In this document: positions 10,881 through 19,637 of the stretch, one piece after another
Position numbering within the stretch: the stretch's first letter is position 1
Layout: each line of letters opens with the position of its first letter
NCBI GenBank assembly: GCA_019634625.1
Contig: JAHCBA010000016.1
Coordinates: 62,001-126,000, forward strand
Reading direction: 5' to 3'
Source of the DNA: Verrucomicrobiia bacterium
GTDB taxonomy: Bacteria; Verrucomicrobiota; Verrucomicrobiia; Limisphaerales; CAIMTB01
DNA: 64,000 nt
Program-made: the position numbers and the translations under genes
Notes under the pieces: model-generated
The model's input: only the letters and a program-made list of their open reading frames with translations
What the model was told of the DNA's origin: nothing
The model's database searches: none

Positions 10881-11040
10881 GTGCATCCCGGAGTTGTCGG
10901 TAGAGGTGCGAACTCCGCCAAGCGGCGCTTCGGAGGGCCGAGTTCCACGAGGCCGCAACGGTGTGGCGCGTTGGGTTGAGGACTCGCGGAGCTCGTCCCT
11001 CCGGTTCGCTGGCTCGGTACCGACACCATGGAGATGCGCC
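10881..11040 (+). repeat. MITE-like palindromic repeat, copy 3
   Basis: The left end is GTGCATCCCGGAGTTGTCGG, followed by 'CTTCGGAGGGCCGAGTTCC' and, after a spacer, the complementary arm 'CTCGCGGAGCTCGTCCCTCC'. The right end (GACACCATGGAGATGCGCC) is diverged. It lies 70 bases before the first CNNM gene and so may sit in its leader. Confidence 0.8.
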
Positions 11041-11109
11041 CGGGTGGTGGTGGGGGGGGCGACTGGGGGCTTCCGCCGCGGGGGGGTGGTTGGGCAGAGT
11101 GACGGGCCG

Positions 11110-12342
11110 ATGGAGTTATCCGCCATGGTTGCGGTTCCGATCCTGGTCGCCCTGGCCGGGATGGGATTCTTTTGTGCGGTGGCGGAGACGGCGTTGTTTT
11201 CGCTGGGCCGCTGGCGGTTGCGGGAGTGGCAGGGGGAGAAGGGGGGCAAGGGAGTTTCGGCCCGGCTGATGCAACGACCGGAGGAACTGCTGGCGGCGTT
11301 GTCGCTGATGAACACGCTGGCGAACGGGATGGTGGTGGTGACGTGTCTGGTGGTGGCGACGAGCCGGGGTTGGAGCGTGTGGATGACATTGGCGGGGGCG
11401 TTTCTCGGGGTGTTGGTGGTGGGGGAGGTGCTGCCGAAGACGCTGGCGGTGCGGTCGCCGGAGCGGTGGTCGGCGCGGGTGGCGCCGGCGGTGGCGCTGC
11501 TGGTGCGGATCACGGGACCGTTGCGGCGCATTGCGCAGCGGTTGATTGACCTGGTGCTGGCGCGATTCGCGCCGGGGATGGTGCAGGGGGCGCCGACGAC
11601 GGACGAGGAATATCGGGAGATGCTGGAGGTGGCGGTGCAGCAGGGGGCGCTGGGGAGTTCGGAGAAGGAGATCATCGGGGAGTTGATCTCGCTGGACCGG
11701 AAGCGGGCGCGGGACGTGTTGCGTCCACGGACGACGATGGCGGCGGTGTCGGACGATCTGAGTTTGGAGGAGCTGGTGGCGGAGGCGCGGCGATGGCGGC
11801 ACCGGCGGCTGCCGGTTTACGATGAATCGCCGGACACGATTGTGGGGGTGTTGGACACGAGGCGGTTTCTGCTGGACCCGGCGCATCAGTTGGAGGACGC
11901 GATGGAGTTTCCGTCGTTTGTGCCGGAGACGATGAATCTGCTGCGGCTGTTCCAGTCGCTGCAGGGTCAGCAGAAGAGCCTGGCGTTTGCGGTGGACGAG
12001 TTCGGGGCGGTGGCGGGGGTGGTGCGGATGGAGGACATCCTGGCGGAGGTGTTGGGGCCGATGTCGGGGGATGCGGCGAACCGGGGGTTTGTGTTCGAGA
12101 AGCTGGGGCCGGGCCGGTGGCGGGTGAGCGGGACGATGCGGCTGGAGGATTTCCGGCGGGAGCATCCGGCGCTGCCGGAGATGGGGGAGGTGGCGACGCT
12201 GGGGGGGTTGCTGATGACGGAATTGAGCATTGTGCCGCGGCCCGGGGAGAGCGCGGTGGTGGGTGGATTGCGGCTGACGGCGCAGTTGGTGGATGAGCGG
12301 CAGGTGCATGAGTTGCTCGTGGAGAGGGTGGGTGGGCGATGA
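11110..12342 (+). CDS. CNNM/CorC-family transporter-like protein 1 (DUF21-CBS-CorC)
   Basis: This is a 410-residue membrane protein of the CNNM/CorC (HlyC) group, which is tied to Mg2+ or Na+ transport. The DUF21 membrane domain (about 1-165) carries 'AGMGFFCAVAETALFSLGRWRL' and the conserved 'VLVVGEVLPKTLAVR'. A CBS pair (about 170-310) starts with 'EKEIIGELISLDRKRARDVLRPR' and includes 'LPVYDESPDTIVGVLDTR' and 'LAFAVDEFGAVAGVVRMEDILAEVLG'. The C-terminal CorC domain (about 320-405) shows 'RWRVSGTMRLEDFRREH'. ATG 11110 was chosen because it starts just before the first membrane segment; the open frame upstream crosses repeat DNA. Its stop overlaps the next gene by the 4 bases ATGA. Confidence 0.9.
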   Translation: MELSAMVAVPILVALAGMGFFCAVAETALFSLGRWRLREWQGEKGGKGVSARLMQRPEELLAALSLMNTLANGMVVVTCLVVATSRGWSVWMTLAGAFLGVLVVGEVLPKTLAVRSPERWSARVAPAVALLVRITGPLRRIAQRLIDLVLARFAPGMVQGAPTTDEEYREMLEVAVQQGALGSSEKEIIGELISLDRKRARDVLRPRTTMAAVSDDLSLEELVAEARRWRHRRLPVYDESPDTIVGVLDTRRFLLDPAHQLEDAMEFPSFVPETMNLLRLFQSLQGQQKSLAFAVDEFGAVAGVVRMEDILAEVLGPMSGDAANRGFVFEKLGPGRWRVSGTMRLEDFRREHPALPEMGEVATLGGLLMTELSIVPRPGESAVVGGLRLTAQLVDERQVHELLVERVGGR

Positions 12343-13325
12343 GCGAGGCGATGTGGGTGGCGCTGGTGGTGGGGGCGTGGGCGGTGGCCTTCGTGCTGTC
12401 GGGGATGGAGGCGGGTTTGTTTGCGCTGAGCCGGTTCCGGATCCGGCGACTGGCGCGGGAAGGGGACTGGCGGGCGGTGCGACTGCAGCGGTATCTGGAG
12501 AATCCGGAAAGTTTCCTGTGGACGATCGTGGTGGGGAACACGCTGGCGGCGCTGGTGGCGGTGGCGGTGGTGGCGTGGCATTTGGAGATGGGGTTGAACG
12601 GTCAACCGGCGGTGTTCATGGGAGGGGTGGTGGGCATGCTGCTGGCGTTTCACCTGGTGGCCGATCTGCTGCCGAAGCTGCTGTTTCGCAGGTTTCCGAC
12701 CGGGTTGTGTCTGGCGGGGGTGGGGCCGTTTCAATTCCTGCGGGGGCTGTTGCTGCCGTTGGTGGCGCTGACCGAATCGGTATCGCGGGCGTTGATGAAC
12801 TGGACCGGAGGGAAAGCGTTTACGGGGCCGTTTTTCGCGAACCGGGCGGAGGTGCGGCTGGCGATCGAGGAATCGGCGCCCTCGCTTTCGAGGGAGGAGC
12901 TGGGGATGATCAACCGGGTCCTGGACCTTCAGGAACTGCGGGTGCGGGACGTGATGACGCCGCTGAGGAAGGCGTTGACGCTGGACGCTTCGGAGCGGGT
13001 GGGCGCCCTGCTGGCGAGGGTGCGGGAGCGGCCCGTGTCGTATGTGCCCTTGTGGAACACCGAAAACGGGGAACGGCGGGTGCTTGGGGTGGTGTCGGTG
13101 GCCAAGCTGTTGTACGAGGGTGAACCCGATCCGGACCGGCCGCTGCGGAGCCTGGTGCAGCCGGCCTTGTACGTGTCCGAGACCACGCGTCTGGAGGAGG
13201 CGTTGCGTGGAATCCAGCGGGGCCGCCAACGGTTCGCCGTGGTGTTGGATGGCCGGGCGCGGGAGAGCGGTGTGGTGACGTTGAACGATCTGCTGCGGGC
13301 GATGTTCGGCAAGGTGCAACTCTGA
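12339..13325 (+). CDS. CNNM/CorC-family protein 2, lacking the C-terminal CorC domain
   Basis: This is a shorter paralogue of its neighbours, 328 residues. The DUF21 membrane part ('FVLSGMEAGLFALSRFRIRRL', 'AFHLVADLLPKLLFRRFPTG') is followed by a CBS pair ('INRVLDLQELRVRDVMTPLRK', 'LGVVSVAKLLYEG', 'RFAVVLDGRARESGVVTLNDLLRAMFG'). The protein ends there, so the CorC/HlyC domain of the two flanking genes is missing. The family sequence 'EVLPK' is replaced by 'DLLPK'. The start overlaps the stop of gene 1 (ATGA), and the third gene begins 2 bases after the stop, so all three should be co-translated. It may serve as a partner in a mixed dimer, which is an inference. Confidence 0.88.
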   Translation: MSEAMWVALVVGAWAVAFVLSGMEAGLFALSRFRIRRLAREGDWRAVRLQRYLENPESFLWTIVVGNTLAALVAVAVVAWHLEMGLNGQPAVFMGGVVGMLLAFHLVADLLPKLLFRRFPTGLCLAGVGPFQFLRGLLLPLVALTESVSRALMNWTGGKAFTGPFFANRAEVRLAIEESAPSLSREELGMINRVLDLQELRVRDVMTPLRKALTLDASERVGALLARVRERPVSYVPLWNTENGERRVLGVVSVAKLLYEGEPDPDRPLRSLVQPALYVSETTRLEEALRGIQRGRQRFAVVLDGRARESGVVTLNDLLRAMFGKVQL

Positions 13326-13327
13326 GG

Positions 13328-14719
13328 ATGAACTGGGACGATGCCGGATCGCTGATGCTGAAGGGGCTGGCCACGGTGCTGATCGTGGGGCTGAACGCCT
13401 TTTTCGTGGCCGCGGAGTTCGCCCTGGTGCGGGTGCGGGAGACGCAGTTGCGTCCGCTCGAAGAGCGCGGGAGCCGTCGGGCACGGCTGGCGCGGTACAT
13501 CGTTCGGAACCTGGACCGGTACCTGAGCACGGTGCAGCTCGGGATCACGTTGTGCGGTCTGGGGGTGGGGGCGCTGGTGGAGCCGTTATTCAGCGAGTTG
13601 CTCCATCCGGTCTATGGCGCGGTGGGGTTGCAGTCGCCGGAGGTGCGGCGGACGATTTCGTTTCTGGTGGGGTTCTTGATCAACACCTTCGTGCTGATCG
13701 CGGTCGGGGAACTGGCGCCGAAGTCGATCGCGCTGCGCAAGGCGGTGCCGATCAGCCTGGTGGTGGCGCACCCGCTGTGGCTGATCTACTGGACCTGCTT
13801 TCCTTTGATCTGGTCCTTGAACCGGACCTCGGGATGGGTGTTGCGCCGGCTGGGGCTGGGGGATCCGGCGATGGCGGAGGCGCACCACAGCGAGGACGAG
13901 CTGCGGCTGATGATCACTTCGGCGGAACGGTCGCGATCCGAACCGGGTTCCACGCCGGCCCTTGGGCGGGACCTGGTCTTGAACGCCCTGGATCTGCGAT
14001 CGCGGCGGGCGCGGGAGGTGATGCAGCCGCGTCCGGAGATCGTGGTGTTCGACACGGAGGACACCATTGAGGCGTGTGTGAAGGTGGCGGAAGAGACGCG
14101 GTACTCACGGTTTCCGTTGTGCGAGGGCGGCAATCCCGACCGGATGCTGGGAGTGGTCCACACCAAGGATCTTTATGCGCAGCGGCATCGAACGGGGACG
14201 GCGGCGCAGTTGCGTCCCTGGGCGCGCGCACTGATTTACATCCCTGAGACGGCGCGGCTGGAGCGGGTGCTGCATTTCCTGCTGGACCGTCGGTTGCACA
14301 TGGCGGTGGTGGTGGACGAGTACGGGGGCACGGTGGGTTTGGTGACGCTCGAGAACATTCTTGAGGAGCTGGTGGGGGAGATTCAGGACGAGTTCGATCA
14401 AGAGAAGCCCTTGAAGACGAGGGTGGACGAGCACACCTGGGAGGTGGCGGGAAACCTGCCCCTGCACGAGTTGTCGGAACTGGTGGGTGAGCCATTGCAG
14501 GGGGTGGGGGTGAGTTCGGTGGGGGGATGGCTGACGCAGCGGCTGGGCGGGTTTCCAGGCGAGGGGGACACCGTGCCTGTGGGCGGCTATGTGCTGCGGG
14601 TGGAAGAGGCGTTGGGACCGCGGGTGGCGAGGGTGCGCGTGGTGCGTGCGGGCCCGGCGGCGGGCGATGCGGACCGCCATACCCCGACGGGGCCAGGTTC
14701 ATCGGAGAAGGATTCATGA
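13328..14719 (+). CDS. CNNM/CorC-family transporter-like protein 3 (full length)
   Basis: This 463-residue protein has the complete layout. The DUF21 domain (about 1-200) shows 'VLIVGLNAFFVAAEFALVRVRE', 'LSTVQLGITLCGLGVGALVEP' and 'VLIAVGELAPKSIALRKA'. The CBS pair (about 215-360) shows 'RRAREVMQPRPEIVVFDTED', 'YSRFPLCEGGNPDRMLGVVHTKDL' and 'MAVVVDEYGGTVGLVTLENILEELVGEI'. The CorC domain (about 375-450) shows 'EVAGNLPLHELSELVG' and 'GDTVPVGGYVLRVEEALG'. It resembles the common YfjD/YhdP-type members more than the two upstream genes do. The last codons overlap the HAD phosphatase start (ATGA), so it is the third gene in a four-gene unit. Confidence 0.92.
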   Translation: MNWDDAGSLMLKGLATVLIVGLNAFFVAAEFALVRVRETQLRPLEERGSRRARLARYIVRNLDRYLSTVQLGITLCGLGVGALVEPLFSELLHPVYGAVGLQSPEVRRTISFLVGFLINTFVLIAVGELAPKSIALRKAVPISLVVAHPLWLIYWTCFPLIWSLNRTSGWVLRRLGLGDPAMAEAHHSEDELRLMITSAERSRSEPGSTPALGRDLVLNALDLRSRRAREVMQPRPEIVVFDTEDTIEACVKVAEETRYSRFPLCEGGNPDRMLGVVHTKDLYAQRHRTGTAAQLRPWARALIYIPETARLERVLHFLLDRRLHMAVVVDEYGGTVGLVTLENILEELVGEIQDEFDQEKPLKTRVDEHTWEVAGNLPLHELSELVGEPLQGVGVSSVGGWLTQRLGGFPGEGDTVPVGGYVLRVEEALGPRVARVRVVRAGPAAGDADRHTPTGPGSSEKDS

Positions 14720-15393
14720 TACGGCTGGTACTGTATGACATTGACGGCACCCTGATCGCCACGGGCGGTGCGGGGCAGCAGGCCTTCGCGGCGGTGGCCC
14801 GGCACACCTTCGGGCAGGGCAACGGGGTGGCCGGGCTGTCCTTCGCGGGGCGTACGGATCGGGCGATCGTCCGGGAGTTCCTGACCCGGCATCGGCTTCC
14901 GGCGACGCCGGCCAACATCGACCGGTTTCTCGACGACTATGTGTTCTGGCTGGACCACTTTCTGGGGCGGCTGTCTGGCCGGGTGCTGCCCGGGGTCTGG
15001 GAGAGCCTTGACGGGTTGCGTCGCCTGCCCGACCCGCCGCTGGTGGGGCTGCTGACGGGGAACATCCGGCTGGGGGCGGAGCTGAAGCTCCGCCATTACG
15101 AGCTGTGGACCGAGTTCGAGATGGGGGCGTTCGCCGATGACGATGAGGATCGGAACCGTCTGGCGGCCATCGCCCGAGAGCGGGGTGGGGAGCATCTGGG
15201 CCGGGTGCTGGAGGGGAGCGAGATCCTGGTGATCGGGGACACGCCGCTGGACATTGCCTGCGCGCGGGCGATCGGGGCGCGATGCCTGGCGGTTGCGACC
15301 GGGGAGTTCACGGCTGAGGCGCTGCGGAGCCACGGGGCGGACTGGGTGACGCCGACGCTTGGGGAAACGAGTGCGGCGGCGCTGTGCCGGTGA
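14716..15393 (+). CDS. HAD-superfamily phosphatase (phosphoglycolate phosphatase-like)
   Basis: This is a 225-residue haloacid dehalogenase-type hydrolase. Motif I is 'LVLYDIDGTLIATGGAG', with the nucleophile Asp and the acid Asp two residues on. Motif II is 'GLLTGNIR' with Thr. Motif III Lys is 'AELKLRHYELW'. Motif IV is 'ILVIGDTPLDIACARAIG' with the Mg-binding Asp pair. The cap inserted after motif I is helical, as in class C1 enzymes. It is close to the Gph group, but the substrate cannot be named from sequence. ATG 14716 overlaps the stop of CNNM gene 3. No functional link between the phosphatase and ion transport is visible beyond the shared operon. Confidence 0.9.
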   Translation: MIRLVLYDIDGTLIATGGAGQQAFAAVARHTFGQGNGVAGLSFAGRTDRAIVREFLTRHRLPATPANIDRFLDDYVFWLDHFLGRLSGRVLPGVWESLDGLRRLPDPPLVGLLTGNIRLGAELKLRHYELWTEFEMGAFADDDEDRNRLAAIARERGGEHLGRVLEGSEILVIGDTPLDIACARAIGARCLAVATGEFTAEALRSHGADWVTPTLGETSAAALCR

Positions 15394-15443
15394 TGCGCGG
15401 GGAGGCGGAGGGGCGCGTTGGGTGCGTCCGGGGCGGGTACTCG

Positions 15444-15603
15444 GTGCATCCTGGAGTTGTGGGTGGAGGCGCGAACTTCGCGAAGCGTTGCTTCGGAGGG
15501 CCGAGTTCCACGAGGCCGCGAGGGAAGTGCAGCGTTGGATTGAGGACTCGCGGAGTCCGTCCCTCCGATTCGCTGCCTCCTCACCCACAACTCAGGGATG
15601 CAC
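15444..15603 (+). repeat. MITE-like palindromic repeat, copy 4 (most complete)
   Basis: This 160-bp copy has both ends intact. Left is GTGCATCCTGGAGTTGTGGG; the right end reads CCCACAACTCAGGGATGCAC, a nearly perfect inverted match. Inner arms 'CTTCGGAGGGCCGAGTTCC' and 'CGCGGAGTCCGTCCCTCCG' also pair. The whole unit can fold as one long imperfect hairpin. It fills most of the gap between the HAD gene and the convergent pseudopilin gene. Confidence 0.88.
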
Positions 15604-15666
15604 GGGCGGGTACTTGTTGGGGTAGGCCGGCCTTCGAGAACGCCGGCCCTTCGGGCACCAGGGGCA

Positions 15667-16467
15667 CTAGAGGGGGATCTTGTAGAAGCACTGCCACTCG
15701 CCGGAGCCGGAGCCGAGGGAGACGCGGTTGCCGTTGCGCCATTCCACGTGACCATCCTCGAAGGTGAAGTTGCCACCGGTGGGGGCGCCCCTGCCGCTTC
15801 CGGCGTGATTGGGAGTTTTCCAGTTGCGGCCTTCATCCATGGTGGTCCAGCGGAGGCGGCCGTCGTAGACGTTGGTGGTGCGGGGTCCGAGGCCCTGGAT
15901 GCGATCGATGAGGATGGGGGCGCCGGTGAACTCGCCGCCGAGCTTCTTGCGGAAGTGCCAGGGCCCGATGCCCTCGCTGTTGTAGGGCCAGCTTCCGTCC
16001 ACGCGGCCGGGCAGGTAGAAGTAACCGGTAAGGATGGGCTGGACTTCGGAGGAGGCGTTGCCGAAGCGCCAGGTATCGGCCTGGCGATGCCATTCGTCGG
16101 TGGGGCAGAAGATGACGTGGTTCTGGGGCTTCTTTTCGCCGCGGGTGCGGGGTTTCTCGGACTTGATGAGATAATCGCGCCAGAAGGACGCCATGTTGGT
16201 TCCCATCCAGCTCAGGTGGAATCCGTCGGTGTTGTCGGGGAACGAGTTGTCGGAGTCGGAGGCGTACACATTGATGGCGAGGCCCCACTGTTTGGAATTG
16301 CTGGTGCAGAGGCTGCGTTGGGCGGTGGCCTTGGCCTTGGCGAGGGCCGGCAGGAGCATGCTGGCCAGAATGGCGATGATGGCGATGACCACCAGGAGTT
16401 CGATGAGGGTGAAGGCGGAGGGCGGCGTCCGGGACGGCGCGGAATGGCAGGCAGGCGAAGAATTCAT
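15667..16467 (-). CDS. Type II secretion-type pseudopilin with C-terminal H-X9-DG-like region
   Basis: This is a 266-residue secreted pilin-like protein. After a short basic leader it has the prepilin motif '[30 protein letters not shown]', including Glu5, followed by '[24 protein letters not shown]'. The C-terminal '[16 protein letters not shown]' is the 'FADGHVE' signature of the large pseudopilin families of Verrucomicrobiota and Planctomycetota. The residue before the cleavage point is Ala, not the classical Gly. These proteins exist in many copies per genome and their role is unknown. ATG 16467 was chosen because it leaves a normal-length leader. It stands alone without secretion machinery genes nearby. 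Confidence 0.9.
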   Translation of the reverse strand: MNSSPACHSAPSRTPPSAFTLIELLVVIAIIAILASMLLPALAKAKATAQRSLCTSNSKQWGLAINVYASDSDNSFPDNTDGFHLSWMGTNMASFWRDYLIKSEKPRTRGEKKPQNHVIFCPTDEWHRQADTWRFGNASSEVQPILTGYFYLPGRVDGSWPYNSEGIGPWHFRKKLGGEFTGAPILIDRIQGLGPRTTNVYDGRLRWTTMDEGRNWKTPNHAGSGRGAPTGGNFTFEDGHVEWRNGNRVSLGSGSGEWQCFYKIPL

Positions 16468-16740
16468 GGCTGAGTGCGGATGAGCGGGGCGAATGCCGTG
16501 GATGACGGGAGGATGCACGGGCGGGGGGAATGGCGCAACCGTGCGGATTTAGGGCGGGATGCTGCCCAAACCCAAAGCGAGCCCGAGCCTGCTGGCGTGA
16601 GCATGGGGATGGGGGTGGGTGGGTGAGTCAATCCCGGGGACCTGCGGGTTCGAACTGCCGCTGCGGGTCAGGCTGGGGGGGGGCGGGCGGGTTCGGGGGT
16701 AGGAGGGGTTGGGAGTGGGGGGGAAGAGTCCATCGATGAA

Positions 16741-16975
16741 GATAATAAGGCAGGCGTTGTACTATTGACGGCAAGACTAAAATGGTGCAGGCGTTTTTCA
16801 GTTGACTTGGATAATAATAAAGCAGGCGAGTTACATTGACGGCCTGGGGCGCTTGGTGGTGACGAGGCATCCAGGGCAATCGGGTTGGATATCTATTGGG
16901 GGTGCCCGACCCGGTTGTGCGTCAATGGCAAATAGCCTGACCGATTAAGCCTGACCGATTATTGTTATTGTGTAT
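16741..16975. repeat. AT-rich island with GTCAAY...GCCTG repeats, island 1
   Basis: This stretch is clearly richer in A+T than its surroundings. On the minus strand it holds three degenerate units beginning GTCAAY and running into CGCCTGC plus TTATTAT: near 16740-16768, 16785-16806 and 16810-16840. On the plus strand another unit starts at 16921 (GTCAATGGCAAATAGCCTGA) with a direct repeat GCCTGACCGATTA twice. The region 16468-17118 has no gene. Confidence 0.6.
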
Positions 16976-17118
16976 CGCGAGTAGCGCGCTTGGGGCTGAG
17001 TGCGAGGACTCACGAGGGTTGGCGTCCGCGAGTTCCAAGAAACGGAGAGGTGCCCCATGGGGGGTGAGGGGGGGAATTTTCTTGAGGGGGGAGGGGTGGG
17101 GGCGGACATGGTTGGGAT

Positions 17119-18063
17119 ATGAGCCAGATCGTGATTCGACCCTCGTGGCGGATACCGGAGCGGTTGGCGACGGCGGAACCGGCGTTTCTGAACCGGCGGG
17201 CGTTCTTGGCGGCGCTGGGAATGGCGGGGGTGGGGATCTGGGGGGCGGGGGGAGCGCGCGGGCAGGAGAGGGGGATGGAGGTGTATGGGGCGGGATACCC
17301 GCACCTGCGGAACCCGGAATTCGATCCGGGGTGGCGGCTGACGGACGAGAAGGTGGCCTCGACGTACAATAACTTTTACGAGTTCACGCTTCGGAAGGAC
17401 GTGCATCGGAGGGTGGGACGGTTCGAGACGGTCCCGTGGCCGATCGAGGTGGGCGGGCTGGTGGAGCGGCCGGTGACGTTGGATGCGGCGGAGTTGATGG
17501 GGCGGATGGCGCTGGAGGAACGGGTGTACCGGTTCCGATGTGTGGAGGCCTGGGCGATGATCGTGCCGTGGACGGGGTTTGCCTTCCGGGATCTGGCGGC
17601 ATGGGTGGGTCCGAAGCCGGAGGCGAGGTATGTGAAGTTCGTGACGGCCGCGAAGCCGGAGCAGATGCCGGGAATCGGGGACAATCCGGAGTATCCATGG
17701 CCCTACACGGAGGGGTTGCGGCTGGACGAGGCGCTGCATCCGCTGACGTGGGTGGCGACGGGGGTGTACGGGAAGCCGCTGGCGAAGCAGTTCGGGGCGC
17801 CGCTGCGGCTGATCGTGCCGTGGAAGTACGGATACAAGGGGGGCAAGAGCCTGGTGAAGATCGAGTTCGTGGCGGAGCAGCCGGGGACCTTCTGGGAGAC
17901 GGTGCAGCCCCGGGAGTACCCGTTCGAGAGCAACGTGGATCCGGGGGTGCCGCATCCGAGGTGGTCGCAGGCGACCGAGCGGATGATCGACACGGGGGAC
18001 CGGGTGCGGACACGGAAATACAATGGATACGGCGAGCAGGTGGCGGCGCTGTACGGAGGCTGA
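17119..18063 (+). CDS. msrP: MsrP (YedY)-like molybdopterin-dependent methionine sulfoxide reductase, catalytic subunit
   Basis: This 314-residue periplasmic oxidoreductase belongs to the sulfite-oxidase fold family and is predicted to reduce methionine sulfoxide in damaged periplasmic proteins. A twin-arginine signal is present ('FLNRRAFLAALGMAGVGIWG', about residues 23-43), as expected for export of a folded molybdenum enzyme. The Mo-ligand Cys141 lies in 'YRFRCVEAWAMIVPWTGF'. Other family blocks are 'NNFYEFTLRK', 'LTWVATGVYGKPLAKQFGAPLRLIVPWKYGYKGGKS' and 'PREYPFESNVDPGVPHPRWSQ'. The usual heme partner MsrQ is not adjacent, so the electron donor must be encoded elsewhere or differ. ATG 17119 was chosen because it gives a standard Tat leader. 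Confidence 0.92.
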   Translation: MSQIVIRPSWRIPERLATAEPAFLNRRAFLAALGMAGVGIWGAGGARGQERGMEVYGAGYPHLRNPEFDPGWRLTDEKVASTYNNFYEFTLRKDVHRRVGRFETVPWPIEVGGLVERPVTLDAAELMGRMALEERVYRFRCVEAWAMIVPWTGFAFRDLAAWVGPKPEARYVKFVTAAKPEQMPGIGDNPEYPWPYTEGLRLDEALHPLTWVATGVYGKPLAKQFGAPLRLIVPWKYGYKGGKSLVKIEFVAEQPGTFWETVQPREYPFESNVDPGVPHPRWSQATERMIDTGDRVRTRKYNGYGEQVAALYGG

Positions 18064-18090
18064 GGGAAGGCGGATAAAGGGAGGAGGACC

Positions 18091-19533
18091 ATGCCGGAAC
18101 CGGTGTTGAACGTGGCGGCGATGCGCGCGCGGGAGGAGCGCACCTGGGCGTCGGGGGTGACGCCGGAGTCGGTGATCCGGAGGGCGGGGGCGGCGGTGGC
18201 ACGCGTGGCGCAGCGTTGGACCCGGGTGGACGACCCGGTGCTGGTGCTGGCGGGCTGCGGCAACAATGGCGAGGACGCCGCGGTGGCGGACCAGCATCTG
18301 GCGGATCGGGACACGTTGTTGCTGCGCTTTCAGGACCCGCAGGCGTTTGGGGCGGCTCGGGCGTGGCTGGGGGAGCATCGGGGTCGAGCCCGGGCGCTGG
18401 TGATCGACGGGTTGTTCGGGATTGGATTGAACCGGCCGGTCGAGGGGCCTTGGCGTGAGCTGGTCGAGGCGGTCAACGAGGCGGGAGTGCGGGTCCTGGC
18501 GGTGGATGTGCCGTCGGGTCTGAATGCCGACACGGGCGACGTGATGGGGGTGGCGATCGAAGCGGCGGTGACCGTGACGCTGGGGGCGGTGAAGACGGGG
18601 CTGCTGCGGGAGGAGGCGGCGAGGCAGGTCGGGCGGTTGGAACTGGCCGGGGACATCGGGTTGACCGGCGGGGACGAGGGGGGGGACGCATGGTGGGTCA
18701 TGGTTTCGGATTTTGAGGGGTATCCGCCGCGGCGACCGGTGGGCGGACACAAGGGCGAGTACGGGCACGTGGCGGTGGTGGCGGGGAGCGTGGGGTATCA
18801 CGGGGCGGCGGTGCTGGCGGCACGGGGGGCGATGCGGGCGAGGCCGGGACGGGTCACGGTGTACACGGACGAAGGGTGCTACGGGCCGGTGGCCGGACAG
18901 TTGAGCGGGGCCATGGTGCGGCCGTGGCGTGGCGGGGCCCTGGACGACGAGCGGTATGACGCGTGGGTGTTGGGGCCGGGGCTGGCATCGACGGGGCTGA
19001 GTCCGGCGGTGCGAGAGGAGGTGTGCCGGATCTGGGCGACGGCGTCCGGGGTGGTGGTGGTGGATGCGAGCGCCCTGGACTGGCTGCCTTCGGGGCCATT
19101 GGGGGTGGGAGCGGGAAGGCGGGTGGTGACGCCGCATCCGGGCGAGGCGGGGCGGTTGCTGGGGATGGACGCGGGGGCGGTGCAGTCGGACCGGGAGGGG
19201 GCGGTGCGCCGGTTGGCGGGGCGGTGGGGAGGGGGCGGGGTGGAAGTGGTGTTGAAGGGGCGGCACACCCGGATTGGGGGCGAGACGGGTCCGATGTGGA
19301 TCAACTCGACGGGGAATCCGGGACTGGCGCAGGGGGGAAGCGGGGATGTGCTGGCGGGGTATCTGGGAGGGTTGCTGGCCCAGCCGGGGTTGCGGGGGGA
19401 ATTCCGGAAGGCGGTGGCGTACGGGGTCTGGCGGCACGGGGCGGCGGCGGACGGCCTGGAGGGGCGGGGTCGGGCGTGGACGGTGGAGGAGTTGGTGGAG
19501 GCCCTGGGGGAGGCCGTGGAGACGGACGGGTGA
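18091..19533 (+). CDS. nnr: Bifunctional NAD(P)HX epimerase / ADP-dependent NAD(P)HX dehydratase
   Basis: This 480-residue protein repairs hydrated NADH and NADPH. The N-terminal epimerase domain (about 1-205) shows 'VIDGLFGIGLNRPVEGPWREL' and 'VLAVDVPSGLNADTGDVMG'. The C-terminal kinase-like dehydratase domain (about 215-475) shows 'GGHKGEYGHVAVVAGSVGYHGAA', 'VTPHPGEAGRLLG' and 'GNPGLAQGGSGDVLAGYLGGLLAQP', which contains the conserved catalytic GSGD. The epimerase nucleotide loop is unusual: the family form CGPGNNGGDG appears here as 'GCGNNGEDA', so epimerase activity is less certain than dehydratase. It starts 28 bases after msrP and may be co-transcribed with it. Confidence 0.9.
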   Translation: MPEPVLNVAAMRAREERTWASGVTPESVIRRAGAAVARVAQRWTRVDDPVLVLAGCGNNGEDAAVADQHLADRDTLLLRFQDPQAFGAARAWLGEHRGRARALVIDGLFGIGLNRPVEGPWRELVEAVNEAGVRVLAVDVPSGLNADTGDVMGVAIEAAVTVTLGAVKTGLLREEAARQVGRLELAGDIGLTGGDEGGDAWWVMVSDFEGYPPRRPVGGHKGEYGHVAVVAGSVGYHGAAVLAARGAMRARPGRVTVYTDEGCYGPVAGQLSGAMVRPWRGGALDDERYDAWVLGPGLASTGLSPAVREEVCRIWATASGVVVVDASALDWLPSGPLGVGAGRRVVTPHPGEAGRLLGMDAGAVQSDREGAVRRLAGRWGGGGVEVVLKGRHTRIGGETGPMWINSTGNPGLAQGGSGDVLAGYLGGLLAQPGLRGEFRKAVAYGVWRHGAAADGLEGRGRAWTVEELVEALGEAVETDG

Positions 19534-19637
19534 CGGAACTCCGCGCTTGCTTCGTGGGTCTCAGACCCTAGTTTCGCGACCCCTCCGGACGGCCGAGGAA
19601 TACGGGCTGTGCCGTGGAGGGAACCAATCGACGAGTT

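Noticed and set aside
16741-16975. CRISPR-like array
   Set aside because: Units are degenerate, occur in both directions and have irregular spacing; no constant-length spacers and no cas genes are present.
18091-19533. Frameshift in the epimerase loop
   Set aside because: The reading frame is continuous and the flanking residues match the family on both sides, so the change appears to be a substitution.
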